From an uncultured Lachnospiraceae bacterium (lineage in GTDB: Bacteria > Bacillota > Clostridia > Lachnospirales > Lachnospiraceae), in NCBI GenBank assembly GCA_902802515.1, contig CADCMM010000010.1, positions 21,163-85,162 on the forward strand: 64,000 nt of DNA, written 5' to 3'. This document shows positions 52,712 through 60,895 of the stretch, piece by piece. Below the pieces are notes generated by a model that saw nothing but the letters and a program-made list of their open reading frames with translations, made no database searches and was not told where the DNA came from. Both the position numbers and the translations under genes were made by a program. The first letter of the stretch is position 1, and each line of letters starts with the position of its first letter.

Positions 52712-54661
52712 TCACGGTTCAACCGTGTACAGTTTTTCACCATAATCTGCCGATCCGGTCTTTATGATTCTAAAATCATCAAAATCGTCACTGTTGGTTA
52801 GCAAGACCGCAGTAGTAGAAGAATAACCGGCTTTCTTTATCTTCGCAATGTCAAAGGCCATCAATTTCTGCCCCTTTTTCACCTTATCTCCCTCTGCTAC
52901 AAATACCTCAAACCCATCGCCATCCATCTTAACTGTATCTATGCCTACATGAATCAGCACTTCCATCTCGCCAGGCCCCGTAATACCAATGGCATGTTTT
53001 GTCTCCGCTACAGAGGAAATTTCCCCATCGAAAGGAGCTATGACAAAGCCTTCTGCAGGTTCAATTCCAACGCCGCCTCCCAGCACACCTGATGCAAACG
53101 TTTCATCCGGGATCTCCTCTCCCGGAATCACATTTCCTTTTAACGGAGAGAACAATGATCTTTCCTTCGGGTCAGTGGCGGATGTCCCAGGAGTGCTGTT
53201 TATATCTGTACTATTTGCAATGTCTTTATTCCCGCTTTCGGGATTCAAAGTATCCGTCTGGGGCTGTTCTTCTTTCCACACAAACCAGGTTAATACAAAA
53301 GCAACCCCTGCGGAAATAGCAAGCATGATCACATATACCGGAACATTGTCAATGGCAAGGAACCCGGGTATACCGGTTACCCCGTAAGTCGTAGCGCCGA
53401 TACCGGTGATAGCGCCAAACCATGCACCTGCAGCGCCGCCGATCATACCGCACACAAAAGGTTTCATAAAACGGAAGTTTACACCGAAAATAGCCGGTTC
53501 CGTGATACCCAGAGAAGCCGACAGGGATGATGGAAGAGCCACTGCCTTGGTTTTCGCATTATGCGCACGGATCGCCACTGCAAGGCAGGCACCGAACTGC
53601 GCAAAGTTTGCCGCAGATGCAATGGGCATCCAGATATTCCGTCCGATATCTCCTGAAAGCATACCTGCTTCGATGACATTGTACATATGGTGCAGACCCA
53701 TGACAACGGTAAGGGGGTAAATTGCTCCCATAACCGCAGATCCAATACCATAACCAACCGTGATCAAAACCTGTGCTCCAGCCAGAACCCAGTTTTCAAA
53801 CACAGAGAACACCGGTCCTATCACCGTAAAGGTAATAAAGGTTGTCACAAGAACAGTAACCAGCGGGGTCACAAACAGATCGATCATCTCCGGCACATGT
53901 TTGTGCAGCCATTTTTCAATGACACACATCAAAGCCACAGCCAGTATCACCGGAATGACATGTCCCTGATAGCCCACTCGCTTCACTGTGAAGCAAAGCA
54001 ATTTCCATGATGGAATAACACCGTCCGTTACATTAAAGAAACTGTTGATCGCCTCAGTGCTTCCCACATTCCACGCGTTCAGCAAACTGGAATGGATCAT
54101 CGCTAATCCTACTACTGCTCCCAGGAAAATATTACCGCCAAATACTCTGGCAGTGCTGATTGCTACCAGAACCGGCAGAAAGGCAAACGCTGTTGCGGAT
54201 ACCATGTCCAAGAAGCCGTACCAATCTGTATCCGCAAAGCCCGGTATGGCTTTTCCCAACGCCTCCACCAGACCCATCATCAGGCCTGCTGCCACAATCG
54301 CCGGCAAAATCGGAACAAACACATCCCCCGGCACCTTCAGTATTCGCTTCCAGAGCGGCGCTCTCGCTGCGGCGGCGGCCTTCACATCTGCCTTTGATGC
54401 TGCAGTCAGTCCGGTCACTGCCAGGAACTCGTCATAAACCTTGTTCACCGTTCCGGTTCCGATGATCAGCTGAAGCTGACCATTGGACTCAAACATCCCT
54501 TTAACGCCCTCCACCTCTTCCAGCGCCTTCTTATTGATCTTGCTGTTGTCAGCAATGACCAGCCGAAGTCTGGTGGCACAGTGAGCCGCGCTTACAATAT
54601 TCTCCTTGCCGCCAAGGTAGCTGAAAATCTCTTCCGCGCATTTTCTATAATCTAATGCCAT
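52712..54661 (-). CDS. scrA: PTS sucrose-type EIIBCA component
   Basis: A 649-residue fusion that takes up and phosphorylates a sugar, by context sucrose. EIIB (about 1-90) has the phospho-Cys in SAAHCATRLRLVIADN. EIIC (about 110-470) has about ten membrane segments, with PVILAVALMCVIEKWLHKHV, VMGLHHMYNVIEAGM and the substrate motif GITEPAIFGVNFRF. A Ser/Thr/Pro-rich linker precedes a glucose-type EIIA (about 510-649) with the phospho-His in VLIHVGIDTVKM. Trehalose and beta-glucoside relatives share this layout, but the neighbouring GH32 enzyme favours sucrose. Confidence 0.93.
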   Translation of the reverse strand: MALDYRKCAEEIFSYLGGKENIVSAAHCATRLRLVIADNSKINKKALEEVEGVKGMFESNGQLQLIIGTGTVNKVYDEFLAVTGLTAASKADVKAAAAARAPLWKRILKVPGDVFVPILPAIVAAGLMMGLVEALGKAIPGFADTDWYGFLDMVSATAFAFLPVLVAISTARVFGGNIFLGAVVGLAMIHSSLLNAWNVGSTEAINSFFNVTDGVIPSWKLLCFTVKRVGYQGHVIPVILAVALMCVIEKWLHKHVPEMIDLFVTPLVTVLVTTFITFTVIGPVFSVFENWVLAGAQVLITVGYGIGSAVMGAIYPLTVVMGLHHMYNVIEAGMLSGDIGRNIWMPIASAANFAQFGACLAVAIRAHNAKTKAVALPSSLSASLGITEPAIFGVNFRFMKPFVCGMIGGAAGAWFGAITGIGATTYGVTGIPGFLAIDNVPVYVIMLAISAGVAFVLTWFVWKEEQPQTDTLNPESGNKDIANSTDINSTPGTSATDPKERSLFSPLKGNVIPGEEIPDETFASGVLGGGVGIEPAEGFVIAPFDGEISSVAETKHAIGITGPGEMEVLIHVGIDTVKMDGDGFEVFVAEGDKVKKGQKLMAFDIAKIKKAGYSSTTAVLLTNSDDFDDFRIIKTGSADYGEKLYTVEP

Positions 54662-54703
54662 ACCTTTTCCTCCATTCTAAGTCACAAACCACCCATTTAG
54701 GTT

Positions 54704-56323
54704 TTATTCCGTCTCTCGTATTTTCTTGCGGAGCGGCAGGATCGTGGATGGGGATACGCTCAGTTCGTCAATTCCCATTTTCACGAAAGTCTCTGTCAAT
54801 TCCAGGTCTCCGCCCAACTCGCCGCAGATACCAGCCCATTTTCCATACTTATGCGCATTATCAATTACCATTTGTATCATCCGCAGGATCGCGGGATGAT
54901 GCGTATCACAGAAATCGCTAAGTCTCTCATTCTGCCGGTCAATTGCAAGAGTATACTGTGTAAGATCATTGGATCCGATACTAAAGAAGTCGACCAACTG
55001 TGCCAGTTCATCGCTGACCATGACGGATGCCGGGGTTTCGATCATGATACCCTGCTCCGGAATTTTGTACGGGATACCCTCTTCATCCAGTTCCGCTGCC
55101 ACTTCATTGACGATTTCGTAAATTTTCTTTACTTCATCTACAGAGATGATCATGGGATACATGATGGACAAGTTTCCGTGATTGGAAGCGCGAAGCAGCG
55201 CGCGAAGCTGTGTTTTGAAAATATCAGGCTGCTTCAGGCAGATACGGATGGCACGGTAACCTAATGCCGGATTCTCCTCTTCTCCCAGATTAAAATAGTC
55301 CACTTTCTTATCTGCCCCGATATCCAACGTACGAATAATTACTTTCTTTTTCCCCATCGTCTGGAGTACGGTCTTGTATGCCTGGAACTGTTCCTCTTCT
55401 GTAGGGAAATCATCCCGTCCGAGGTAAAGGAATTCGCTGCGGAACAACCCAATACCCCCGGCATCATTGTCAAGGACATAGGATACATCCTTTACTCCGC
55501 CGATATTTGCATAGACATTAATATGTCTCCCACTCTTTGTCACATTATCTTTGCCCTTCAATTCCTGCAGCAAACGCAATTTTTCCTGTTCCTGGGCAAT
55601 TTTCTTCTGCGCATCCTGGCTCACCATGCCGGTGGGTTCAAAAATAACCTCGCCTGTCATACCGTCCACAATGGCTTTCGTACCATTTTCCAGTTTCTCC
55701 AGATCCATGGGAACACCAATGAGTGCAGGGATATTCATCATTCTGGCCAGAATAGATGTATGTGAGTTGGCGGAACCGTGAATGGTCACAAACCCAAGAA
55801 TTTTCTCCTTGTCCATCTGAACCGTTTCGCTGGGTGTAAGATCCTCCGCACAGATAATGGAGGGCTCAATCTCACTAAAGTCAATTTCTGCTGTACCCAT
55901 CAGGTTCTGAATTAGCCGGTTAGAAATATCCTTTACGTCAGCCGCTCTGGCTTTCATATACTCATCATCCATACTGGCAAACATTTCCGCAAAGTTATCA
56001 CCGGTCTGGGCAACCGCATATTCTGCATTGACACTCTCGTCACTGATCATGGCAGTGATGGCTTCCACATAATCTTCATCTTCCAGCATCATTTGATGGA
56101 CTTCAAAGATTGCTGCACTGGCTTCCCCAACTTCTTTCAGCGCTTTTTCGTAAAGTTTTCCCAACTGAGCCTGTGATGCCTCAATGCCTGTCTGCAGACG
56201 CGCCAGTTCTGCTTGTATATCCTCCACTTTCATCCGTTTGACTTGAGACTCATTCTTTTTCATCACAACAATGGGGCCCATGGCAATTCCTTTGTAAACT
56301 GACTTTCCCGCAAGTCTGATCAT
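54704..56323 (-). CDS. ptsI: PTS Enzyme I (PEP-protein phosphotransferase)
   Basis: The start at 56323 (MIRLAGKSVYKGIAMGPIVV) has GGGAGGG 5 bases upstream; an ATG at 56353 adds ten residues. The 539 residues hold the HPr-binding N-domain, the phospho-His in GSANSHTSILARMMNIPALI, the PEP-binding barrel with GIGLFRSEFLYLGRDDFPTE, and FFSIGSNDLTQYTLAIDR with the catalytic Cys further on (WAGICGELGG). It is the first gene of the sucrose cluster, an unusual place since ptsHI normally serve all sugars. Confidence 0.95.
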   Translation of the reverse strand: MIRLAGKSVYKGIAMGPIVVMKKNESQVKRMKVEDIQAELARLQTGIEASQAQLGKLYEKALKEVGEASAAIFEVHQMMLEDEDYVEAITAMISDESVNAEYAVAQTGDNFAEMFASMDDEYMKARAADVKDISNRLIQNLMGTAEIDFSEIEPSIICAEDLTPSETVQMDKEKILGFVTIHGSANSHTSILARMMNIPALIGVPMDLEKLENGTKAIVDGMTGEVIFEPTGMVSQDAQKKIAQEQEKLRLLQELKGKDNVTKSGRHINVYANIGGVKDVSYVLDNDAGGIGLFRSEFLYLGRDDFPTEEEQFQAYKTVLQTMGKKKVIIRTLDIGADKKVDYFNLGEEENPALGYRAIRICLKQPDIFKTQLRALLRASNHGNLSIMYPMIISVDEVKKIYEIVNEVAAELDEEGIPYKIPEQGIMIETPASVMVSDELAQLVDFFSIGSNDLTQYTLAIDRQNERLSDFCDTHHPAILRMIQMVIDNAHKYGKWAGICGELGGDLELTETFVKMGIDELSVSPSTILPLRKKIRETE

Positions 56324-56358
56324 ATCATCCCTCCCATTCCTGGTTACAGTCATGTATC

Positions 56359-56412
56359 TGTAATCGTTTTCACTATATTATATAGTATATTGGCGAATAT
56401 ATTAGTTGTAAA
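56359..56412 (-). promoter_or_regulatory. Promoter and cre/LacI-type operator of the sucrose PTS operon
   Basis: On the minus strand TTTACA (56407-56412), 17 bases, TATACT (56384-56389). Downstream lies TGAAAACGATTACA (56359-56372), which fits every position of the published cre consensus TGWNANCGNTNWCA and is also of LacI-operator type. It could be bound by CcpA or by ScrR. Confidence 0.72.
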
Positions 56413-56463
56413 TTGACAAATATTCTAAGAAAATACGATCAAACTTGTGCATTTCTCACAGTG

Positions 56464-56883
56464 TCAGAGAGGATCAGAAAATAAAATCCCCTCCAAAGGT
56501 TCTTTCCATCTCCGGGTGAAAAATTTCACCGTCACTCCGGTAAACAGTGCAGAAAGGATAGTTCCCTCTCTCACTCCAACTACCGTAAAATCAAAAAACA
56601 GCAGAGAAAGCAGCAATGCCAAAACAACGCAGAATATATCAAATGCGATCTTCACATTTCCGAATTCCTTATGTATTGTATCAGCCATGGCTTTCACAAA
56701 GGCTTCCCCGGAATTCATGATCACATTCGCGATGACTGCGAGAGATATTCCAAATCCGAGAACGATAATACCTACGGCTACCATAACAAGGCGAACCGGA
56801 TAGCAAGGCGCCGGAAGATATGACACCAGCCACATTCCGAAATCTGTGAACCAGCCAAACAGGCTATTCCTTTTTTGTTTCAA
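56464..56883 (-). CDS. YczE-like membrane protein, N-terminally truncated
   Basis: A 139-residue protein with three membrane segments (VRLVMVAVGIIVLGFGISLA; IAFDIFCVVLALLLSLLFFD). SLFGWFTDFGMWLVSYLPAP, GEAFVKAMADTIHKEFGNVK and VVGVREGTILSALFTG match the C-terminal half of YczE/DUF6198 membrane proteins, which are usually above 200 residues. The first helices are missing. The only upstream start is a TTG directly after the DUF4317-like stop, so a deletion seems to have joined the two. It is probably non-functional. Confidence 0.65.
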   Translation of the reverse strand: MKQKRNSLFGWFTDFGMWLVSYLPAPCYPVRLVMVAVGIIVLGFGISLAVIANVIMNSGEAFVKAMADTIHKEFGNVKIAFDIFCVVLALLLSLLFFDFTVVGVREGTILSALFTGVTVKFFTRRWKEPLEGILFSDPL

Positions 56884-56884
56884 A

Positions 56885-57520
56885 TTATTTTCCCGGTTGT
56901 AACCCCAGCACTTCCCTCACAATGTCTGTGTGGGGATGTAATGGGTCTGCCTCAAAGATGGCAATATGCTCCGGATCGCTGCTGCGATCCGTAAATGCCG
57001 GAAATAGAAAGCCCCATTCCGGTTTATCCGGCTCATATTCTCCTGACAGAGGGCAAAGCACTCCAATGAGGAAATCGTAGACCTCTTCTGATTCATAGAG
57101 CTGCTTTTTGTCCGCCGCCTTCAGTGGAACATCGTAGCTTCCATGGAAAAGGAAAAATGCCCGTCCGCCCGGAAAAGCACTGTGAGGCCCCAGCAGTTCG
57201 TAAAATACCTCCAGCATGGCGTCATTCTTCAATCCGCAGGAATTCAACACTGTCAGCAGTTTCCAGATTTCCCGGGACTGACCTGACTTTCCGGGGAAAG
57301 GATGTTCCCGCAGCTTCTCATTGGTGGCAGAAAAAGGTACTGCCTTGGCCAGCGTCAGATTATGCGCCTGCTCACCGACCGGAAGTTTCAGGTAATGGAT
57401 GTTAAATGTGCCGTCCACATATCCCTCGTCATCAAAATAAGCCCCGGCAACCCGGGTAAAGCAATTTCTCTTTACCGTCATCCTTCTGGTCAGTTCCAGC
57501 ATATCTTCACGGCAGATCAT
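56885..57520 (-). CDS. Short DUF4317 family protein
   Basis: A 211-residue protein. ITELTRRMTVKRNCFTRVAG-like N-terminus (LELTRRMTVKRNCFTRVAGA), LFHGSYDVPLKAADKKQLYE, SEEVYDFLIGVLCPLSGEYE and WGFLFPAFTDRSSDPEHIAI match the conserved blocks of DUF4317, whose members are commonly near twice this length. The C-terminus ends soon after the FTDRS block, so it is a short or truncated version. Function unknown. Its ATG overlaps the GNAT stop region by 4 bases. Confidence 0.75.
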   Translation of the reverse strand: MICREDMLELTRRMTVKRNCFTRVAGAYFDDEGYVDGTFNIHYLKLPVGEQAHNLTLAKAVPFSATNEKLREHPFPGKSGQSREIWKLLTVLNSCGLKNDAMLEVFYELLGPHSAFPGGRAFFLFHGSYDVPLKAADKKQLYESEEVYDFLIGVLCPLSGEYEPDKPEWGFLFPAFTDRSSDPEHIAIFEADPLHPHTDIVREVLGLQPGK

Positions 57521-58095
57521 ATTTTATCTCCTTTAATTTCTGAAAAACTCCTGACTTTTGCGGTTTGTTCTTCATGCTCTCCGATGATCTTCTCCATCCA
57601 GATCATGTTATACCAACGCCCAAATTTGTAACCGCATTTGTGAAACTCTCCTATCTTGGTAAACCCCAGATGCGCATGGAACTGTTCACTGTTTTTGGTC
57701 AGATATTCATCCTCCACCTGCGGATCACCAATGCAGGCGTACAGATTTTTTATCCCCATCTCTCTGAGTGCCCGCTCCAGAGCATCGTACAGTTTTCCTC
57801 CGATCCCGCCCTTCACGGCTGTATGATCCAGATAGATCGTCAGCTCCGCGCACCATGCGTAAGCTGCTCTTGGATGAAATGCTCCTGCATAAGCATATCC
57901 CACAATCCTCTCATCCCGGACTGCCACCAGATAAGGATACTTCTTCAAGGTATTTTCTATTCTCTGACGAAACTCTTCCGCCGTCGGCACCGTATATTCA
58001 AATGTGATGGCAGTGTTTCGCACATAGTACTCATATATCTCCAAGATACGCTGTGTATCCTCCACCGCAGCCATCCTGATGCAAGTCTCATTCAT
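57517..58095 (-). CDS. GNAT family N-acetyltransferase, phosphinothricin acetyltransferase-like
   Basis: The start at 58095 (MNETCIRMAAVEDTQRILEI) gives the family N-terminus; an earlier ATG at 58155 would lie within the promoter. The 192 residues follow the Pat/MddA pattern: YYVRNTAITFEYTVPTAEEF, VAVRDERIVGYAYAGAFHPR, AELTIYLDHTAVKGGIGGKL (acetyl-CoA loop) and HAHLGFTKIGEFHKCGYKFG. Such enzymes acetylate small amines such as methionine derivatives or herbicide-like amino acids. The substrate is not known. Confidence 0.88.
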   Translation of the reverse strand: MNETCIRMAAVEDTQRILEIYEYYVRNTAITFEYTVPTAEEFRQRIENTLKKYPYLVAVRDERIVGYAYAGAFHPRAAYAWCAELTIYLDHTAVKGGIGGKLYDALERALREMGIKNLYACIGDPQVEDEYLTKNSEQFHAHLGFTKIGEFHKCGYKFGRWYNMIWMEKIIGEHEEQTAKVRSFSEIKGDKI

Positions 58096-58141
58096 GAATA
58101 ATATACCATTTTTATACCTTTCCGTTCCTATATTCGCAAGC

Positions 58142-58171
58142 ATTATACTATGCATGTAAAGAAAAAGACAA
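58142..58171 (-). promoter_or_regulatory. Promoter of the GNAT operon
   Basis: On the minus strand TTGTCT (58166-58171), 18 bases, TATAAT (58142-58147), about 47 bases before the GNAT start. Confidence 0.6.
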
Positions 58172-58177
58172 TTAAAT

Positions 58178-58261
58178 CCTCCATTTTATCTTTGATTTTC
58201 CTCATCAATATGGTACATTATAAATACGCAGATACCGTGTATCACAATCATAAAATGGAGG
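58178..58261. promoter_or_regulatory. 12-bp inverted repeat spanning the divergent intergenic region and the SDR ribosome binding site
   Basis: CCTCCATTTTAT (58178-58189) and ATAAAATGGAGG (58250-58261) are perfect complements 60 bases apart. The right arm contains the GGAGG ribosome binding site of the SDR gene. A TATAAA word at 58219 may be the -10 box of a plus-strand promoter; if transcription starts there, the left arm is not in the mRNA and the repeat would act in DNA. Confidence 0.5.
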
Positions 58262-58271
58262 GTTTAAGCTT

Positions 58272-59030
58272 ATGAAACTGAAAAACAAATCCGTAGTGGT
58301 AACTGGCGCTTCTTCTGGTATGGGCAAAGCAATCGTAGAACTGTTTGTCAAAGAAGGAGCATCTGTAATAGCTGTCGCCAGACGCAAAGAACGGCTTGAC
58401 GCGCTGGCAACAAGTCTATCTGATGCTCCGGGCCGAGTAATCGCGTTTTCAGGTGATGTGTCACAACGCGATAATGTAGAAGAAATGATCGATCTTGCTG
58501 TCAAAGAATTCGGCAAATTGGATGTTTTGGTAAACAATGCAGGTGTCATGGATGATATGGCTCCTATTGCTCAGGCAACTGATGAAAAATACGATTTTGT
58601 ATTTTCGGTAAATGTATATGGACCTTTCGCTGCGATGAGAAAAGCTTGCCAGGTATTCTTATCCCAAGGAAACGGTGGAAATATTATCAATGTTTCTTCT
58701 ATCGGCTCAATTCATCAGGCTGCTGGTCCGGTCTACGGTGCAAGTAAAGCAGCACTCAATGCTATGAGTAAAAACACCGCTTTTATGTATAAAAAAGAAG
58801 GGATCCGATGCAATGTCATTGCTCCCGGGAGCATAAAAACCGAAATAGGCTCTGCTATGGGAATACCAAACATGGATGGTTACAACCGAATCCAGGGCGT
58901 GTTGGCACTCTCTCCGGAGATAGGCGAAGCAATGGACATTGCAAAAGCAGCGCTGTTTCTCGCCAGCGATGATTCCTCTTATATAAATGGAACTGTTCTC
59001 CCTGTAGACGGGGGCTGGATTTCCTTCTGA
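58272..59030 (+). CDS. Short-chain dehydrogenase/reductase
   Basis: The only confident plus-strand gene. It encodes 252 residues, a classical SDR: cofactor loop VVVTGASSGMGKAIVE, NNAG in VLVNNAGVMDDM, catalytic Ser in INVSSIGSIHQAAG, the YxxxK pair in VYGASKAALNAMSK, and VLPVDGGW at the end. An Arg after the Gly loop (AVARRKERLDAL) suggests NADP(H). GGAGGG lies 9 bases before the ATG. Substrate unknown. It is divergent from the GNAT operon and is somewhat richer in AT than its neighbours, a possible sign of transfer. Confidence 0.93.
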   Translation: MKLKNKSVVVTGASSGMGKAIVELFVKEGASVIAVARRKERLDALATSLSDAPGRVIAFSGDVSQRDNVEEMIDLAVKEFGKLDVLVNNAGVMDDMAPIAQATDEKYDFVFSVNVYGPFAAMRKACQVFLSQGNGGNIINVSSIGSIHQAAGPVYGASKAALNAMSKNTAFMYKKEGIRCNVIAPGSIKTEIGSAMGIPNMDGYNRIQGVLALSPEIGEAMDIAKAALFLASDDSSYINGTVLPVDGGWISF

Positions 59031-59123
59031 TATAGCCGTGCGAGCAGGAGTAGGTTCCCGACTTCTGCTCGCTCCACAAACCATTTTCAGCAGATGAATA
59101 CCTGCGTTTCCTCAGTTCCGAAC

Positions 59124-59561
59124 TTATGACATTCTCGCACTTAGCTCTTTGACTTTTTCCGTCAGCGCGCGCACCGCGCTCTCCGGATCCGCGATTCCCA
59201 CCACTGTTTTCTCCATGGGGCACATATCATCTCCCTTTCTGTTCATGATGAAGGCAACCATCTGATCATAGGCGAACAAGATCCCATATTCTTCGAGAAT
59301 CGGTATTGCCTGCTCACTGATCACTTTTGCGTATAATTCCGTGATTCCCAGTTTAATATAAAGGAACGCTGCCGCTTTCCCCACTATCTGATCCGCAGCA
59401 CAGCATCCTTGTTCGATGGTCTTCTCATGGATCCAGGTAAGCAAAGGCTTTACTCCGTGTTCATTGCTAAAATACGTTTTGTCTCCTTTGCAAAGAACAC
59501 AGGTATATCCCCCCATCTCCAATATCTTTCTTGCGTGTTCAAGGCTGTTTGTCATTCCCAT
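59124..59561 (-). CDS. DUF1893 protein (cytidine deaminase-like fold)
   Basis: A 145-residue protein. LEMGGYTCVLCKGDKTYFSN, VKPLLTWIHEKTIEQGCCAA, DQIVGKAAAFLYIKLGITEL and AYDQMVAFIMNRKGDDMCPM match DUF1893, a small family with a deaminase-like fold. The Cys residues in GCCAAD and DMCPME are where a zinc site would be expected, but no activity has been shown that I know of. The ATG at 59561 has AAGGAG 9 bases upstream and its own promoter. It converges with the SDR gene. Confidence 0.87.
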   Translation of the reverse strand: MGMTNSLEHARKILEMGGYTCVLCKGDKTYFSNEHGVKPLLTWIHEKTIEQGCCAADQIVGKAAAFLYIKLGITELYAKVISEQAIPILEEYGILFAYDQMVAFIMNRKGDDMCPMEKTVVGIADPESAVRALTEKVKELSARMS

Positions 59562-59603
59562 GACTATTCGCTCCTTCCAGTCCAGCTGTTTTCTTATCTA
59601 TAG

Positions 59604-59632
59604 ATAATATCTCATTTTTCTTGATAAGACAA
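59604..59632 (-). promoter_or_regulatory. Promoter of the DUF1893 gene
   Basis: On the minus strand TTGTCT (59627-59632), 17 bases, TATTAT (59604-59609), 43 bases before the ATG. A family A element starts 9 bases upstream of the -35 box. Confidence 0.55.
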
Positions 59633-59640
59633 CTAAAATA

Positions 59641-59868
59641 AGGGCTGCCGTACAAACGCATATTTTGCGTAAATATAATTTTCTGAGAGCCTCATCATGA
59701 TTTTGTATCGTCACGCGCGCTTCGCGCACCTGACAGGTCGTCGGCATCATTCCAATGACACTGCGTGTCAGGATGCCTCCTCGTTGGTACTTCCTGGCTT
59801 GATGGGCAGCGAAAGCGATCTTCAGAAAACTATATTTATGCAATTAAAATGCTTTGTGCGACAGCCCT
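59641..59868. repeat. MITE-like element, family A, copy 3 (long form)
   Basis: The left end AGGGCTGCCGTACAAACGCA and the right end on the other strand AGGGCTGTCGCACAAAGCAT are imperfect inverted repeats. Both arms continue into TAAATATA-TTTTCTG-AGAGC or GATCGC, the same core as the element at 21427. The 130-base interior has stems (TGACAC/GTGTCA, GCGCGC/GCGCAC-like) and no long open frame. It lies between metQ and DUF1893. Confidence 0.75.
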
Positions 59869-59884
59869 GACTTTTTATTATAAA

Positions 59885-60793
59885 TTACTCCAGACCTGCG
59901 AACAGTTCTTCCGGAACGAACCACAGTCCGTTCCCATTGTTCGTCTCATCCATGTAGTCTTTCAGCTGCTGAGAATGATAAGCAGCTACGATATCCTGCG
60001 CCCACTGAGCGTCAGTATTCTCTTCCTTTACTACTACCTGCAGCAGCAGATGGGGCAAAATGTCCTCTTGTAAAAGCGCGGTGGACGGATCCATGTTTGC
60101 GTTGTAAACAATAGAACCGGTAATTACTGCATAGTCAAAATCATCCAATGTGGTGGGGATATTAACAGAAGTAATCTCCAGGAACTCAATGTTATAGGGA
60201 TTTTCGATGATGTCAGCCTGGGTAACGGTGGACAGATCTTTCTCAGGATCCAGAGTGATCCAACCAGCTTTCTGCAAAAGAGCATAAGCTCTCGCGGTAT
60301 TAGCAGCATCATCCGGAACCGCTACCACAGCTCCATCCTCGATCTCATCCAGAGATTCATGGTTTGCGGAAAAAATACCTGCCGGAACCGTTGGGATCGG
60401 GCTGATGGGAACCAGGTCACCACTCTGAGCTTCATTGAAATTGTTTGCGTAAGCGGTATGCTGCTCCACATTAACATCTGCTTCGCCGTCCAAAACAGCA
60501 ATGTCCGCAGACTGCAGATCTGCAAAATCCAGTCCCTCTACGGTATACCCCTGTGCCTCCAGCAGCGGAGCGATCTGCTCTTCAAACAGAACAGAGTACG
60601 GTCCCCAGGATTTGGAGAAAGTGATGGTGGTGTGATCCGGATCTGCGGTCCCCTCCACTCCTACGTTGGAAGTATCCACAACTGCAGCTGAAACTTCTGT
60701 AGAAGCTTCCGTGGTCTCCTCAGCAAATACGCTGCCGGTCATCAGGGATGCCGCAAACAAAGTTGCAAGTGCGATGGTAATGTTCTTTTTCAT
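59885..60793 (-). CDS. metQ: MetQ/NlpA family solute-binding protein without a lipobox
   Basis: A 302-residue binding protein of the NlpA (methionine) family: TITFSKSWGPYSVLFEEQIA, ADIAVLDGEADVNVEQHTAY, VVAVPDDAANTARAYALLQK, YAVITGSIVYNANMDPSTAL. The signal peptide MKKNITIALATLFAASLMTG ends at VFA-EE and there is no cysteine anywhere in the protein, so it cannot be lipidated. Some residues of the usual QH-x-AY/N region are kept. It should feed the MetNI transporter encoded upstream, bringing in methionine or a related amino acid or peptide. Confidence 0.9.
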   Translation of the reverse strand: MKKNITIALATLFAASLMTGSVFAEETTEASTEVSAAVVDTSNVGVEGTADPDHTTITFSKSWGPYSVLFEEQIAPLLEAQGYTVEGLDFADLQSADIAVLDGEADVNVEQHTAYANNFNEAQSGDLVPISPIPTVPAGIFSANHESLDEIEDGAVVAVPDDAANTARAYALLQKAGWITLDPEKDLSTVTQADIIENPYNIEFLEITSVNIPTTLDDFDYAVITGSIVYNANMDPSTALLQEDILPHLLLQVVVKEENTDAQWAQDIVAAYHSQQLKDYMDETNNGNGLWFVPEELFAGLE

Positions 60794-60895
60794 AATTAGT
60801 CCTCCTCTTTTCTAATTACTTTTTATAATTTTATATCTGTATCTATTCTATTCCCATAAAACCCGGTTTCGAATAGTTACATTCTCACAAAGATT

